From: Rhodocyclaceae bacterium
GTDB lineage: Bacteria; Pseudomonadota; Gammaproteobacteria; Burkholderiales; Rhodocyclaceae
Direction: 5' to 3'
DNA: 64,000 nt
Assembly (NCBI GenBank): GCA_016721505.1
Contig: JADKHX010000012.1
Span: 92,027-156,026 of the forward strand
Shown here: piece by piece, positions 9,081-17,098 of the stretch
Numbering within the stretch: position 1 is the stretch's first letter
Layout: every line of letters begins with the position of its first letter
Notes under the pieces: generated by a model
The model's input: the letters and a program-made list of their open reading frames with translations, nothing else
What the model was told of the DNA's origin: nothing
Database searches by the model: none
Made by a program: the position numbers and the translations under genes

Positions 9081-9518
9081 TTACTTAGCTGCTGGTTTAG
9101 CCATCTGCTCCATCATCATCTGCATCATGTCCATGCGCTTTTCCATACCCTGCATGCGCTGCATCATCGGCTCAGCATCCGATCCACCGCCTTTTTGCAT
9201 CATGCCCATGTCCATACCGTCCTTCATCATCGAGCAGCCCATGCCGTCGCCCATCATGCCTTTGGCGGCCTGCATGTTCTCGTGCATGGTCTTCATGTGT
9301 TCGGCCACCAGTTTCTGCCGTTCGGCGTCGTCCGTGGTCTTGCCGATACGCTCGAGTTGTGATTGCATTTTCTTGACGTTGTCCTGCATCTGCTTCACCG
9401 GTGCAGCAGGTTTGGCGGCAGCGCTTGGAGCCTTGTCCGGATGGTGGGCATCCACGGCGAGTACCGGGTTGGCGAACGCGAGCGATGCCGCAATGATTGT
9501 CATGGCTAGTTTTTTCAT
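9081..9518 (-). CDS. Met-rich periplasmic protein
   Basis: A 145-aa secreted protein with a clear signal peptide (MKKLAMTIIAASLAFANPVLA). After a charged helical middle (KQMQDNVKKMQSQLERIGK) comes a very Met-rich segment with motifs such as MGDGMGCSMMKDGMDMGMM and MMQRMQGMEKRMDMMQMMM. Clustered Met in an exported protein next to Cu efflux genes strongly suggests Cu(I) binding, as in PcoE/SilE- or CopC-type proteins, but it belongs to no family I can name. Good AGGAG site; 13 bp upstream of the DUF2933-like gene on the same strand. Confidence 0.85.
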   Translation of the reverse strand: MKKLAMTIIAASLAFANPVLAVDAHHPDKAPSAAAKPAAPVKQMQDNVKKMQSQLERIGKTTDDAERQKLVAEHMKTMHENMQAAKGMMGDGMGCSMMKDGMDMGMMQKGGGSDAEPMMQRMQGMEKRMDMMQMMMEQMAKPAAK

Positions 9519-9980
9519 GGTGATTCTCCTATTGGTTGCTAGTTGCGGCCCTGAGGCAATCAGGTTAGTAAGACAAACTGCCCAAAATCAGTGTAGTTGT
9601 GGAAAAAATCCCTATTCTTGACGTGGGACAAAGCTAGGCCAATTTCATAGTGCTGTTTGTGGGCTTGCGCACATTTCTGTCTGCATAAATGAAATGGAAC
9701 CAACGAGTTGGACTCTAGCCTCGGAACGCTGACCGAAACATGACGTGATGATTACATTTACGTAAGCTTTTCTTATGCATCGCATACCACCCTCACTGCC
9801 AATCACTTCAAGGCGCTCGTGTAACTTCAAGCAGGTGTCCGTGATTTCGTCAAGGCGGCTGCGCGCGACGAATGAAAAACACACAAGAAGATCGTGACGA
9901 ATTTGTAATCTTCAGGCCATGTTGCAGTCAGCATCGGCGCTGCAAAATCAAGCCATCCCAATCAGTTCAAGGAGATCATC
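9519..9980. other. Intergenic stretch between divergent genes
   Basis: About 460 bp separate the Met-rich gene (leftwards) from the lipoprotein gene (rightwards). The only signal I see is one match to the copper-island operator at 9751-9766. A 79-codon minus-strand frame here has no ribosome site and no family resemblance. Confidence 0.6.
9751..9766. promoter_or_regulatory. CopR/CusR-type operator, site 1
   Basis: ATTACATTTACGTAAG, one of four near-identical 16-mers in the island. It matches the palindromic ATTACA-N4-TGTAAT box used by CopR/CusR-family regulators. It could serve the Met-rich gene, the lipoprotein gene or both. Confidence 0.65.
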
Positions 9981-10328
9981 ATGAGAATCGCATTCACATC
10001 AATTGTGGCAGGAATCGCTCTGTTGAGCGTTACTGCATGCACCACTGCGCCACCAGCGAGGGACATACCGGAGGTGGTTGCCACAGCAAACACGCCAACC
10101 GAGCATCTCCAGATCGCTGACTATTATGCGCAGAAGGCCGCAAGTTACGACGCTGAGGCAAGTACGCACAAAAAGATGGCGTATTCGTACAACAGCTCAT
10201 CGAAGGGGCAGGGAAATGCAATGGCATCGCACTGCAATTCCTTGCAGAGGAAATTTGTCGAATCCGCACAGGAAGCTCGAAGCTTGGAAAAGGCGCATCG
10301 CGAATTAGCTCGCGTTCCTGGCGGGTGA
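9981..10328 (+). CDS. Small lipoprotein of the copper island, function unknown
   Basis: A 115-aa lipoprotein: signal with lipobox LLSVTAC placing the lipidated Cys at residue 20. The rest is helical and charged (HLQIADYYAQKAASYDAEASTHKKMAYSY, then SAQEARSLEKAHRELAR). A strong AAGGAG site lies 7 bp before the ATG. I do not recognise the family. The helical hairpin-like pattern resembles other small envelope lipoproteins. It stands alone on the plus strand with an operator match 215 bp upstream, which suggests copper control. Confidence 0.75.
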   Translation: MRIAFTSIVAGIALLSVTACTTAPPARDIPEVVATANTPTEHLQIADYYAQKAASYDAEASTHKKMAYSYNSSSKGQGNAMASHCNSLQRKFVESAQEARSLEKAHRELARVPGG

Positions 10329-10649
10329 TCACTGATCTTGAATCGTGATTCAGGCAACTGACTGGATCACGTTCTCGCTAGCGAAACGCCACCCTCGTCC
10401 TGCAAAGGGTTCGCTGCCAACGCGTGGCGATCAAGGTCTGCAATGAGCACCGACACTGGGGGAGTCGAAGGCGCGGCCTGACATCGTTCAGCTGAGCTTT
10501 TCTGTGGTTCCGGCCCGCAATACGTATCGGCGTCTTGCGTTGAATGCGCTGAAATTGCCATTTCTGGGATCGGGCTGAAAAGTTATTCGATGACTCAAAT
10601 GCAACGCGACCCCCGTAGGAGTCGCGTTCACTCTTCGCCCTCCCTTCGT
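10329..10649. other. Intergenic stretch between convergent genes
   Basis: About 320 bp without a convincing gene. It holds the stem-loop at 10603-10628. A 64-codon minus-strand frame was judged spurious. Confidence 0.5.
10603..10628 (-). terminator. Stem-loop downstream of copK copy 1
   Basis: AACGCGAC pairs perfectly with GTCGCGTT, and the stem extends inward with C-G and G-U pairs to a TACG-like loop. It lies 21 bp beyond the copK stop. There is no good T-run, so it may be a processing or stability hairpin rather than an intrinsic terminator. Confidence 0.45.
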
Positions 10650-10946
10650 CTAGTGACCGCCCTTGTGCCCCTCTTTGAGCAATCCACTCATGCGTGCGAC
10701 TTCGTCACTATTCATAATGAACTTCTTGCCGTCCTTGGTTTCCATCGAAGTTCCCTCTTGCATGCGGACAGCACGGCCATTCTTGTCTTCCATAGCCATC
10801 TTTCCGTCCTTGAACACATAGAGCGTCACACCATCCTTGAGTTCAATGACATCTTTGGCAGCGGCACGAGCGGCATCACTGGCGATTGCGGAAGCCGTCA
10901 CCATCGTCATGGCGGTTGCCACCAAAAGCGTTTTAAGCATTTTCAT
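10650..10946 (-). CDS. copK: CopK-like periplasmic Cu(I)-binding protein, copy 1
   Basis: A 98-aa precursor with signal MKMLKTLLVATAMTMVTASAIAS. The mature part follows the CopK pattern (ELKDGVTLYVFKDGKMAMEDKNG, then METKDGKKFIMNSDEV, ending KEGHKGGH). Met residues at 50, 52, 62, 68 and 78 line up with the Met cluster that binds Cu(I) in Cupriavidus CopK. Known CopK is a small beta-sandwich protein highly induced by copper and binding Cu(I) and Cu(II) cooperatively. A GGAG site lies before the ATG. The upstream region, including the operator at 11029, is a near copy of that before the second copK. Confidence 0.9.
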   Translation of the reverse strand: MKMLKTLLVATAMTMVTASAIASDAARAAAKDVIELKDGVTLYVFKDGKMAMEDKNGRAVRMQEGTSMETKDGKKFIMNSDEVARMSGLLKEGHKGGH

Positions 10947-11028
10947 TTTCGTTCTCCTTCATTTCACGTTGATCGAACCTACGTGGAGAACTTTAGTGTC
11001 GCGGCGCTTACGCCGTGATGACGCGGGG

Positions 11029-11044
11029 ATTACATTCGCGTCAG
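11029..11044. promoter_or_regulatory. CopR/CusR-type operator, site 2 (before copK copy 1)
   Basis: ATTACATTCGCGTCAG, about 83 bp before the copK start and overlapping the stop codon of the preceding gene. The spacing to a possible -10 (TAAAGT on the minus strand) is the same as at the second copK, so this looks like a conserved promoter. Confidence 0.7.
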
Positions 11045-11511
11045 CTTTCGTGCGCTGTGGCGAATGGCGTTCGTTGAGTGGCCCAATGCCATGCAACTAG
11101 TGGAGCGACAAACCATTGCAGTAGGGGTGCCAATCCGACCTCAAGCCCCGGCACGATTGGCATGGCCGCAGCGTAGGCCCAGTTTTCCAGCGCCAGATTG
11201 ATCCTTTCACTCAGGGCGGTGTAGGTCAGAGCGAGGCTGATCGTAATCGTAACAATTCGGCTCGCCGGCCAATCTTTCCGCCGCGGCGCGCGGCTCAGAA
11301 CCAAAGCGCTGACGATTGCGCCAGCACCGATTAGCACATCACCCAAGGTGCAGTGAGCGACTGCGAAGGCGATCTGTTCAAGATGCGGATTTTGCCAAAG
11401 CGTGTAGAGCGGAAGTTGTGCGATCTCCCAGACCAAGCTGGCCACCGCCAAGCGCGGTAGATAGCGGAACAAAATGAACCGCCATGATTCTGCATCCTCA
11501 GCCCAGTTCAT
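11041..11511 (-). CDS. Integral membrane protein between the two copK genes
   Basis: A 156-aa hydrophobic protein with about four membrane segments (LPRLAVASLVWEIAQLPLYTLW; LGDVLIGAGAIVSALVLS; IVTITISLALTYTAL; GLAPLLQWFVAPLVAWHWA). I do not recognise a characterised family; it resembles uncharacterised membrane proteins often found in metal-resistance islands. The start ATG at 11511 lacks a strong ribosome site. It lies between, and on the same strand as, the two copK genes. Confidence 0.72.
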   Translation of the reverse strand: MNWAEDAESWRFILFRYLPRLAVASLVWEIAQLPLYTLWQNPHLEQIAFAVAHCTLGDVLIGAGAIVSALVLSRAPRRKDWPASRIVTITISLALTYTALSERINLALENWAYAAAMPIVPGLEVGLAPLLQWFVAPLVAWHWATQRTPFATAHES

Positions 11512-11559
11512 AGATGTATCGTGGATATGCGGTGTCCTTGACGAACAGTTTCGCCAGAG

Positions 11560-11590
11560 TGAAAAAACGAAAGCGCTGTCTTCCAGCGCC
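11560..11590 (-). terminator. Rho-independent terminator after copK copy 2
   Basis: On the minus strand GCGCTG pairs with CAGCGC across a 5-nt loop and is followed by a T-rich tail (TTTCGTTTTTTC). It lies about 30 bp after the second copK stop. Confidence 0.65.
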
Positions 11591-11621
11591 TCCAGTCTGC
11601 TGCCAAGACTGATCGCTTCTG

Positions 11622-11918
11622 CTAGTTCCCGTGTCCCGTAATTAGCAGCGAGTTAAGCCACGCGACCTCATTACCAATCATGATGTACTTTTTACCGTCC
11701 TTCCCTTCCATGACAACTTTTTGCTTCATGTGCGCGACCCGACCGAACTTATCTTCCATCGCCATCTTACCGTCCGCGAAGATGTAAAGCGTTGAACCGT
11801 CTTTCATTTCAATCATCTGCTTCGCTTCGGCGCGAGCGGCATCGCTTGCGATTGCGGAAACCGCAATCGTACTCATTGCGACCGCCAACAAAAGGTTCTT
11901 AATCGTTTTCATTTCCAT
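11622..11918 (-). CDS. copK: CopK-like periplasmic Cu(I)-binding protein, copy 2
   Basis: Paralogue of the neighbouring copK: signal MKTIKNLLLAVAMSTIAVSAIAS and a mature CopK-like domain (EMKDGSTLYIFADGKMAMEDKFG; KDGKKYIMIGNEV). Counting from the MKT start, Met50, Met52, Met62, Met68 and Met78 are at the same positions as in copy 1. The tail is shorter (ITGHGN) and lacks the second His. The start is either ATG 11918 or ATG 11912, both behind a GAGAGAG site; an upstream TTG is unlikely. Operator and promoter region are conserved with copy 1. Confidence 0.88.
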   Translation of the reverse strand: MEMKTIKNLLLAVAMSTIAVSAIASDAARAEAKQMIEMKDGSTLYIFADGKMAMEDKFGRVAHMKQKVVMEGKDGKKYIMIGNEVAWLNSLLITGHGN

Positions 11919-11993
11919 CTCTCTCAATTCGCATCAATCGGAACAACGCTTTGAACTTTAGTGTCGGAGCGCTTACACCGTCATGACGAGGGA

Positions 11994-12009
11994 ATTACAT
12001 TTGTGTCAG
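11994..12009. promoter_or_regulatory. CopR/CusR-type operator, site 3 (before copK copy 2)
   Basis: ATTACATTTGTGTCAG, 76 bp before the copK start. The surrounding 50 bp closely match those around site 2. Confidence 0.7.
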
Positions 12010-12167
12010 TTTCCAACGGCAGCAATTGGCACAGGCTCATCGAAAAAGTGTACGACCGCGCCGACGCCATTCCTATTACCGTCTGCCAATGGACATCTGC
12101 CGAAAAAGCCAGCACAGACCGAATCACATAATTTCGTGGTTACTACTGTTTTTCGTCGAGCGTCAAC

Positions 12168-12866
12168 CTAAGCTGTGCCTTTGGTCGCACGATAAAGACT
12201 TAGCGTGCCAAAAATTGTGCTAAAGCTCTGCTGCTCGGCCACGTCCTTGAATCCGGCTTGCTCGAACACTTCGGGCAGCCGACCGCTCACGTTGTCTTGA
12301 GTATTCTCGAAACCATCAAGTAGCTGGATCATAAAAAACAGGCCGCGCATCACGAGGTTGGACGGACGTCCCCAGTCGGCGATATGAAACTCCCCGCCCG
12401 GCTTAAGTATCCGAAACACCTCGCTAGCCGTCCGCCGCTTATCGGTCATCGGCAGGTGATGGAAGAACAGGCTTGAGAGCACGCGATCAAAACTTGCACT
12501 CGCGTACGGCAGCGCATACGAATAACCTTGATCGAATGTAATTGCGATATTTGCATCATGTGCTTTAGCAGCCGCAATCCGCAGTATGGCCGGGTCTCCA
12601 TCGATACCGGTGAGCTTGGCCAAAGGGTGCTGTTGCTTGGCCATCAATGCGAGCGTCGCGGTGCCACAGGCCAGATCGAGCACATCGTGATTCGCCGTAA
12701 TGCGGGCTTGCGCAATCAATGCTTGTTTGAAGGTGTTTTCACGCGTGGTGCTGCCGACTACGGCATCGTAATACTTCGTCAATGCGGAGAAACGCAAGGC
12801 CGGGACATAGTCGGCAGGTAAGCGGGAAGCCAAGTTATTTGCTCGGCTGAATTGCTGTGACCACAA
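12168..12866 (-). CDS. Class I SAM-dependent methyltransferase (UbiE-like)
   Basis: A 232-aa cytoplasmic methyltransferase. SAM-binding motif I is DVLDLACGTATLALMAK, followed by GIDGDPAIL (acidic loop), RVLSSLFFHHLP and LKPGGEFHIADWG. It is the last gene of the multicopper oxidase operon, and its start overlaps the 3' end of the cupredoxin-CusF gene by about 30 bp. A slightly later start is possible. The substrate is unknown; co-occurrence with the copper operon does not show that it acts on metal, and a lipid or quinone acceptor is equally possible. Confidence 0.82.
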   Translation of the reverse strand: MWSQQFSRANNLASRLPADYVPALRFSALTKYYDAVVGSTTRENTFKQALIAQARITANHDVLDLACGTATLALMAKQQHPLAKLTGIDGDPAILRIAAAKAHDANIAITFDQGYSYALPYASASFDRVLSSLFFHHLPMTDKRRTASEVFRILKPGGEFHIADWGRPSNLVMRGLFFMIQLLDGFENTQDNVSGRLPEVFEQAGFKDVAEQQSFSTIFGTLSLYRATKGTA

Positions 12867-13614
12867 TAGCGCCCGCCGATTTTTCGGCCGAGAACATTAC
12901 CTTGTCACCGGCCTTAAGTGCTTCCAGCATCGCAGGATCTTTGACTTGAAACACCATGGTCATTCCAGGCATATCGAGATTTTTGATCTCACCGTGTTTG
13001 ATGGTGATTTTCTTGTTGTCTTTGTCAATCTTGCGGATTTCACCTTCGGTCATCGCAATAGATGCCGAGGCTACCGATGCGACCGGCGCGGCCACAGGCT
13101 TTTCTGGAACAGCATCAGTTGCCGGGACGGCGGCCATGGTTTTTCCACCGACGATTACCGCACCCTTCATCCCGGCCTCGTAGTGTCCCGGTTGCAGGCA
13201 GGCAAAATTTACCCTTCCAGATTTGGTGAATTGCCAAATTATTTCGCCGGTATTGCCGGGCAGCACGGTCACCATGTTGTCGTCAGCGTGTTCCATCTCC
13301 GGATTCTTTTTCATCACTTCGTTATGTTCCTTCAGCTGCTTTTCCGTGCCCAAGACCATTTCGTGTTTGATCTTTCCTGAATTCTTGACCACGAACTTAA
13401 TGGTCTCACCTTGTTTGGCAGTGATCTCTGCCGGTGAAAAGCGCATGGTATCCGTCATAACAACGGTGATCGTGCGCGTTACCTTGGCGGCATTGCCTAG
13501 TTGACCTATGGCACCTGCGTCACTGTGATGACCACCTGCGTGATCGCCACTAGCAAAGGCGGTTGATGCCAAGAACGTAACTGATAGCACGGTAACGAGA
13601 GTATTCAATTGCAT
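12835..13614 (-). CDS. Cupredoxin-CusF fusion, periplasmic copper chaperone
   Basis: A 259-aa secreted protein (signal MQLNTLVTVLSVTFLASTAFA) with two copper domains. The N-terminal cupredoxin (about 45-157) has the type-1 ligand set His84, Cys139, His144 and Met149 (IKHEMVLG; FACLQPGHYEAGM). After an Ala/Pro linker (about 160-185), a CusF domain (about 188-258) carries His207, Met215, Met218 and Met220; Met215 stands where E. coli CusF has Trp44. Such fusions are thought to pass copper between a multicopper oxidase or efflux pump and a periplasmic carrier. AAGGAAA site before the ATG; 40 bp downstream of the multicopper oxidase gene. Confidence 0.9.
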   Translation of the reverse strand: MQLNTLVTVLSVTFLASTAFASGDHAGGHHSDAGAIGQLGNAAKVTRTITVVMTDTMRFSPAEITAKQGETIKFVVKNSGKIKHEMVLGTEKQLKEHNEVMKKNPEMEHADDNMVTVLPGNTGEIIWQFTKSGRVNFACLQPGHYEAGMKGAVIVGGKTMAAVPATDAVPEKPVAAPVASVASASIAMTEGEIRKIDKDNKKITIKHGEIKNLDMPGMTMVFQVKDPAMLEALKAGDKVMFSAEKSAGAIVVTAIQPSK

Positions 13615-13654
13615 GATATTTCCTTTGGATTGAGGTGATAAAAGTGACGGCTGC

Positions 13655-15076
13655 TCAATGGTTTGAGTGCCCCGACGTACTCTGAGGTTTGCGAATCTGA
13701 ACTTCGAACTCTTGCTTTGGTTTGAACATGCGATGCATGGATTGCCCTCCTTCGGCTTTGAAGCGTGCTGGTTCTGTCATCGCTCCTGCCCACTCAAAGG
13801 CGACTTCGCCCGGTGGGTGCTGGTACCAACCGGGGTCTTTGTAATCGCCCGGCTTCTGCTCCTTGCGTACCTTGAGCACGGAGAACATGCCGCCCATTTC
13901 CACGCCACCGAAAGGGCCTTGTCCGGTCATCATCGGAATCGTGTTGTCAGGTAGCGGCATTTCCATTTCTGCCATATCGGCCATGCCACGTTCGCCCATC
14001 ACCATGTAATCGGGAATCAAGTTGGTAATTTTCTTCGCCACGCCGCGATGATCAACGCCGATCATGGTCGGTACCTCATGGCCCATCGCATTCATGGTGT
14101 GGTGGCTCTTGTGGCAGTGAAAAGCCCAGTCCCCTGGTTCATCTGCGACAAACTCAATTTGCCGCATTTGGCCCACGGCCACATCGGTCGTTACCTCATA
14201 CCACCGGGTACTCTTTGGCGTCGGCCCGCCATCTGTCCCGGTCACCAAAAATTCATGGCCATGCAAATGTATCGGATGATTGGTCATCGTCAAATTGCCG
14301 ATACGGATGCGCACCTTGTCGTTTAAACGCACATTGAGGCTGTCAATTCCCGGAAAGATGCGGCTGTTCCACGACCACAAATTGAAGTCTGTCATCGTCA
14401 TGATTTTGGGCGTGTAGCTACCCGGATCAATGTCGTAAGCATTCAGCAAAAAGCAAAAGTCGCGTTGTACCTCATCAATCAGCGGGTTTTTGGTTTTCGG
14501 GTGGGTCACCCAAAATCCCATCATCCCCATCGCCATTTGTGTCATCTCATCAGCATGCGGGTGGTACATAAAGGTACCGGGGCGACGGGCGACGAACTCA
14601 TAGACATAAGTCTTGCCGGGCTGTATGGCAGGCTGGGTCAAGCCAGAAACGCCATCCATGCCATTGGGCAGCCGTTGTCCATGCCAATGCACACTTGTAT
14701 GTTCCGGCAATTTATTGGTCACAAAAATACGGACACGGTCACCTTCAACCACTTCAATAGTCGGGCCGGGACTCTGCCCGTTGTAACCCCACAAATGCGC
14801 CTTCATCCCTGGTGCCATTTCGCGCACCACCGGTTCCGCCACCAAATGGAATTCCTTCACACCCTGGTTCATCCGCCAAGGCAGCGTCCATCCATTGAGT
14901 GTGACCACCGGGTTGTACGGGCGACCGCTATTCGGCAGCAGCGGCGGCATGGTGTCCGGCTTGCTCTGCACCACCGGTTCTGGCAGCGCGGCCATGGCAA
15001 CTCGATTCACGGCGGATGCGGCAAGCGCGCCGCCAGCGATACCTGCTGTTCTAAAGAACTGTCTTCTCGAGTTCAT
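13655..15076 (-). CDS. Multicopper oxidase, TAT-exported
   Basis: A 473-aa periplasmic multicopper oxidase that probably oxidises Cu(I) to Cu(II). TAT signal with RRQFF (residues 4-8). Copper motifs: HWH (130-132), HPH (172-174), HPIHLHGH (267-274) and HCHKSHHTMNAMG, giving His320-Cys321-His322, type-1 His326 and axial Met331. A Met-rich stretch follows (MGERGMADMAEMEMPLPDN and MMTGQGPFGGVEMGGMF), as in copper-tolerance oxidases. A GGAAT site precedes the ATG. Part of the operon 16946 to 12168. A laccase role on other substrates cannot be excluded. Confidence 0.93.
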   Translation of the reverse strand: MNSRRQFFRTAGIAGGALAASAVNRVAMAALPEPVVQSKPDTMPPLLPNSGRPYNPVVTLNGWTLPWRMNQGVKEFHLVAEPVVREMAPGMKAHLWGYNGQSPGPTIEVVEGDRVRIFVTNKLPEHTSVHWHGQRLPNGMDGVSGLTQPAIQPGKTYVYEFVARRPGTFMYHPHADEMTQMAMGMMGFWVTHPKTKNPLIDEVQRDFCFLLNAYDIDPGSYTPKIMTMTDFNLWSWNSRIFPGIDSLNVRLNDKVRIRIGNLTMTNHPIHLHGHEFLVTGTDGGPTPKSTRWYEVTTDVAVGQMRQIEFVADEPGDWAFHCHKSHHTMNAMGHEVPTMIGVDHRGVAKKITNLIPDYMVMGERGMADMAEMEMPLPDNTIPMMTGQGPFGGVEMGGMFSVLKVRKEQKPGDYKDPGWYQHPPGEVAFEWAGAMTEPARFKAEGGQSMHRMFKPKQEFEVQIRKPQSTSGHSNH

Positions 15077-15126
15077 CGTTAATTCCTTGGATATATTGGG
15101 TAGGTCATTGCAGCCTTCCTAGCGGA

Positions 15127-16581
15127 TCAATGCGCTGCATCCCCATTTCTGCCGGACGCCATTGCTCCGACCGTCGCCATCGTGGGCTTACCAATAATGG
15201 CAGCTTGCAGTGCGGCGTCGGTAAGCCAGAACTGCTGTTCTGCGGCGATTGCCGCGATGACACTGCTAACTTGATCGCGGGTATCGGCAAGTAACTCAAA
15301 TACGCCGATCAACATGCCGTTGTAGCGCAATACGTTTTCCTCTGAAATCAGTTTGCGCAGTGGCACCACTTCGTCGCGGTAGTGTTTCGACACGTCAAAG
15401 GCCGTCCGGTAGGCCGAATAGCTTTCACGCAAACTGGAGCCGCCAGCGCGGACTGTCGCTTCCAAGCGATTAGCCGCCGCCAAGGTTTGTGCGTTCATGG
15501 CGTCGCGCTGGTTGTCGCCCCAGTCAAAAATCGGCAAGCGTAGACTGACTTCGTAGCCGCGTCTGGACGTTGATGTTCCTGCCGCGTTGTCAAACACGGT
15601 GTCGCGGCGCACGCCGAGCTCAATGTCAGTGAAACTGGTCACCAGGTTCAAGCCTTGCGCCTTGGCCTGTGCATCCAACTCCGCTCGCGCGAGTTGGATG
15701 TCCAGGCGCTCTTTGCTGACCGATTTGCTGACGTCTTCGGCTGATCGTGGACCCGCGGGCAGGTCCGGCAATCTATCGGGCAACACCAGACTTTCCGCCT
15801 GAGATTCTGTCAAGCCCAGCAATCGTGTGAGTTCTTCCCGGGTAGCGACACTCACATGTTGTGCAACCGCCCATTGCGTAGCCGCATCGGCGTAAAACGC
15901 CTGTTGCCGCGCCCGCTGCAGTTTGCTGAAATTGCCTACGGCTTGCATCCGACGTGCCAACTCGCTGCTTGCCTGAGCAGCATCGTTGACTTGCTTTGCG
16001 TAAACCAGACTTTGCTGAGCAGCAACCGCTCTAACCCAGGCCTGGCGCACCATCGTAACTTGGTCGATGACGGTGTTGGTAAGACGCAGCTGTTGGTGGG
16101 CAATCTGAGCCTCCGCCATTTTGTAGCGTTGCGGCAGGGTCAGCAGGTCAAGCAAGCCAAATGCCAGCAATCGCTCCAACTCAAGTTCATCGGCAAAACG
16201 CAGACGCTGAAACCCAAAGACGGGATTTGCGATTCGTCCGGTTTGCGCTGCGTTCGTCGCATCAGCCCAGTTTTGCGCCAGCAAGGCTTGCAATGCCGGA
16301 CTATTGACCAGTGTCAGCCGAACTGCATCGCTCTGTCCGACTGGTTTACTCAGAATCTCGCCAGCGATCTCATCCATTTCGGCGCGTTGATCATCGCTGC
16401 GCACCAGCGCAAGCTGGCCATTGGTAAAGCTGGCAGCTTGCTCGTTGGTATTGGCAACGGATTTGTCGAAATCAACAGTGGCGCAGCCGGAAAGAACCAA
16501 CAATGTGACCACGACCAGCGCCGTTTGCTTACCAGAGCTATTCCCAGAACGACAACTGGGAAGAAGAGTCGAATTGCTCAT
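15127..16581 (-). CDS. TolC-family outer-membrane lipoprotein
   Basis: A 484-aa outer-membrane efflux protein with a lipoprotein signal (VVVTLLVLSGCATVDF). OEP-type coiled-coil repeats are present (LTNTVIDQVTMVRQAWVRAVAAQQSLVYAKQVNDAAQASSELA in pieces). It has no RND or adaptor partner in this operon, so it may serve the multicopper oxidase/CusF set or share pumps with cusBA. The ATG overlaps the stop of the upstream gene (ATGA, 16578-16581), and GAGAGGA lies before it. Confidence 0.88.
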   Translation of the reverse strand: MSNSTLLPSCRSGNSSGKQTALVVVTLLVLSGCATVDFDKSVANTNEQAASFTNGQLALVRSDDQRAEMDEIAGEILSKPVGQSDAVRLTLVNSPALQALLAQNWADATNAAQTGRIANPVFGFQRLRFADELELERLLAFGLLDLLTLPQRYKMAEAQIAHQQLRLTNTVIDQVTMVRQAWVRAVAAQQSLVYAKQVNDAAQASSELARRMQAVGNFSKLQRARQQAFYADAATQWAVAQHVSVATREELTRLLGLTESQAESLVLPDRLPDLPAGPRSAEDVSKSVSKERLDIQLARAELDAQAKAQGLNLVTSFTDIELGVRRDTVFDNAAGTSTSRRGYEVSLRLPIFDWGDNQRDAMNAQTLAAANRLEATVRAGGSSLRESYSAYRTAFDVSKHYRDEVVPLRKLISEENVLRYNGMLIGVFELLADTRDQVSSVIAAIAAEQQFWLTDAALQAAIIGKPTMATVGAMASGRNGDAAH

Positions 16582-16946
16582 GGCTTCCTCTCATGCTCAC
16601 CGTGCATTTCGGTCTTACTGGGCGTAGCTGAGGCTTTCTCGACAGCATCCGGAAGTCTCGCCTCTCTGGCATACACCCGCCAACCACCAATTTTTTGGAC
16701 GACATCGTTGGTATCCGACCAAGCGGTGAGCGGCTGCTCGCTATATCCTTGGTACTGAGCGAATACAGAACGATACTGAAATAGCGCCGAGACCATGGCA
16801 TTAGGTTTGAGAATGGAACTGGTGGCTGGTGTAGACGTTTCCGAAATACTTTGAGCCGAACTTACAGAGGCACTCAATGCCAGCCAAACAAAAGTGCTCC
16901 AGCAAGCTGATCTCAGCACTGCCCATCGATACCTTGATAAATCCAT
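16578..16946 (-). CDS. Secreted protein of the copper operon, function unknown
   Basis: A 122-aa protein with an N-terminal signal (WSTFVWLALSASVSSAQS), then a conserved-looking core (FQYRSVFAQYQGYSEQPLTAW, then WSDTNDVVQKIGGWRVYAREA) and a charged His-containing tail. I recognise the core as that of small hypothetical proteins that precede TolC genes in copper operons, but no function is known. First gene of the operon divergent from the response regulator; the operator at 17023 lies in the shared intergenic region. Confidence 0.8.
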   Translation of the reverse strand: MDLSRYRWAVLRSACWSTFVWLALSASVSSAQSISETSTPATSSILKPNAMVSALFQYRSVFAQYQGYSEQPLTAWSDTNDVVQKIGGWRVYAREARLPDAVEKASATPSKTEMHGEHERKP

Positions 16947-17022
16947 AAATCATCCCCCGCGCGCCGCGATGATACGGTACCGCATTTTGTAAACGGCATC
17001 ATTGCAGCACGCTGACTGAGAG

Positions 17023-17038
17023 ATTACATTTCTGTAAT
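17023..17038. promoter_or_regulatory. CopR/CusR-type operator, site 4 (divergent promoter)
   Basis: ATTACATTTCTGTAAT, a perfect inverted repeat (ATTACA-N4-TGTAAT) between the response regulator gene and the leftward multicopper oxidase operon. This is the strongest of the four sites and fits autoregulation plus control of the divergent operon. Confidence 0.82.
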
Positions 17039-17098
17039 TTTCGCCGTCCTCGGTGACATCGGGCGAGAATGACTCAAGCTAGCCATGTGGATCACATC

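Noticed and set aside
9645..9884. 79-codon minus-strand reading frame
   Set aside because: No ribosome site, no signal or domain, overlaps the operator at 9751; the intergenic explanation is simpler.
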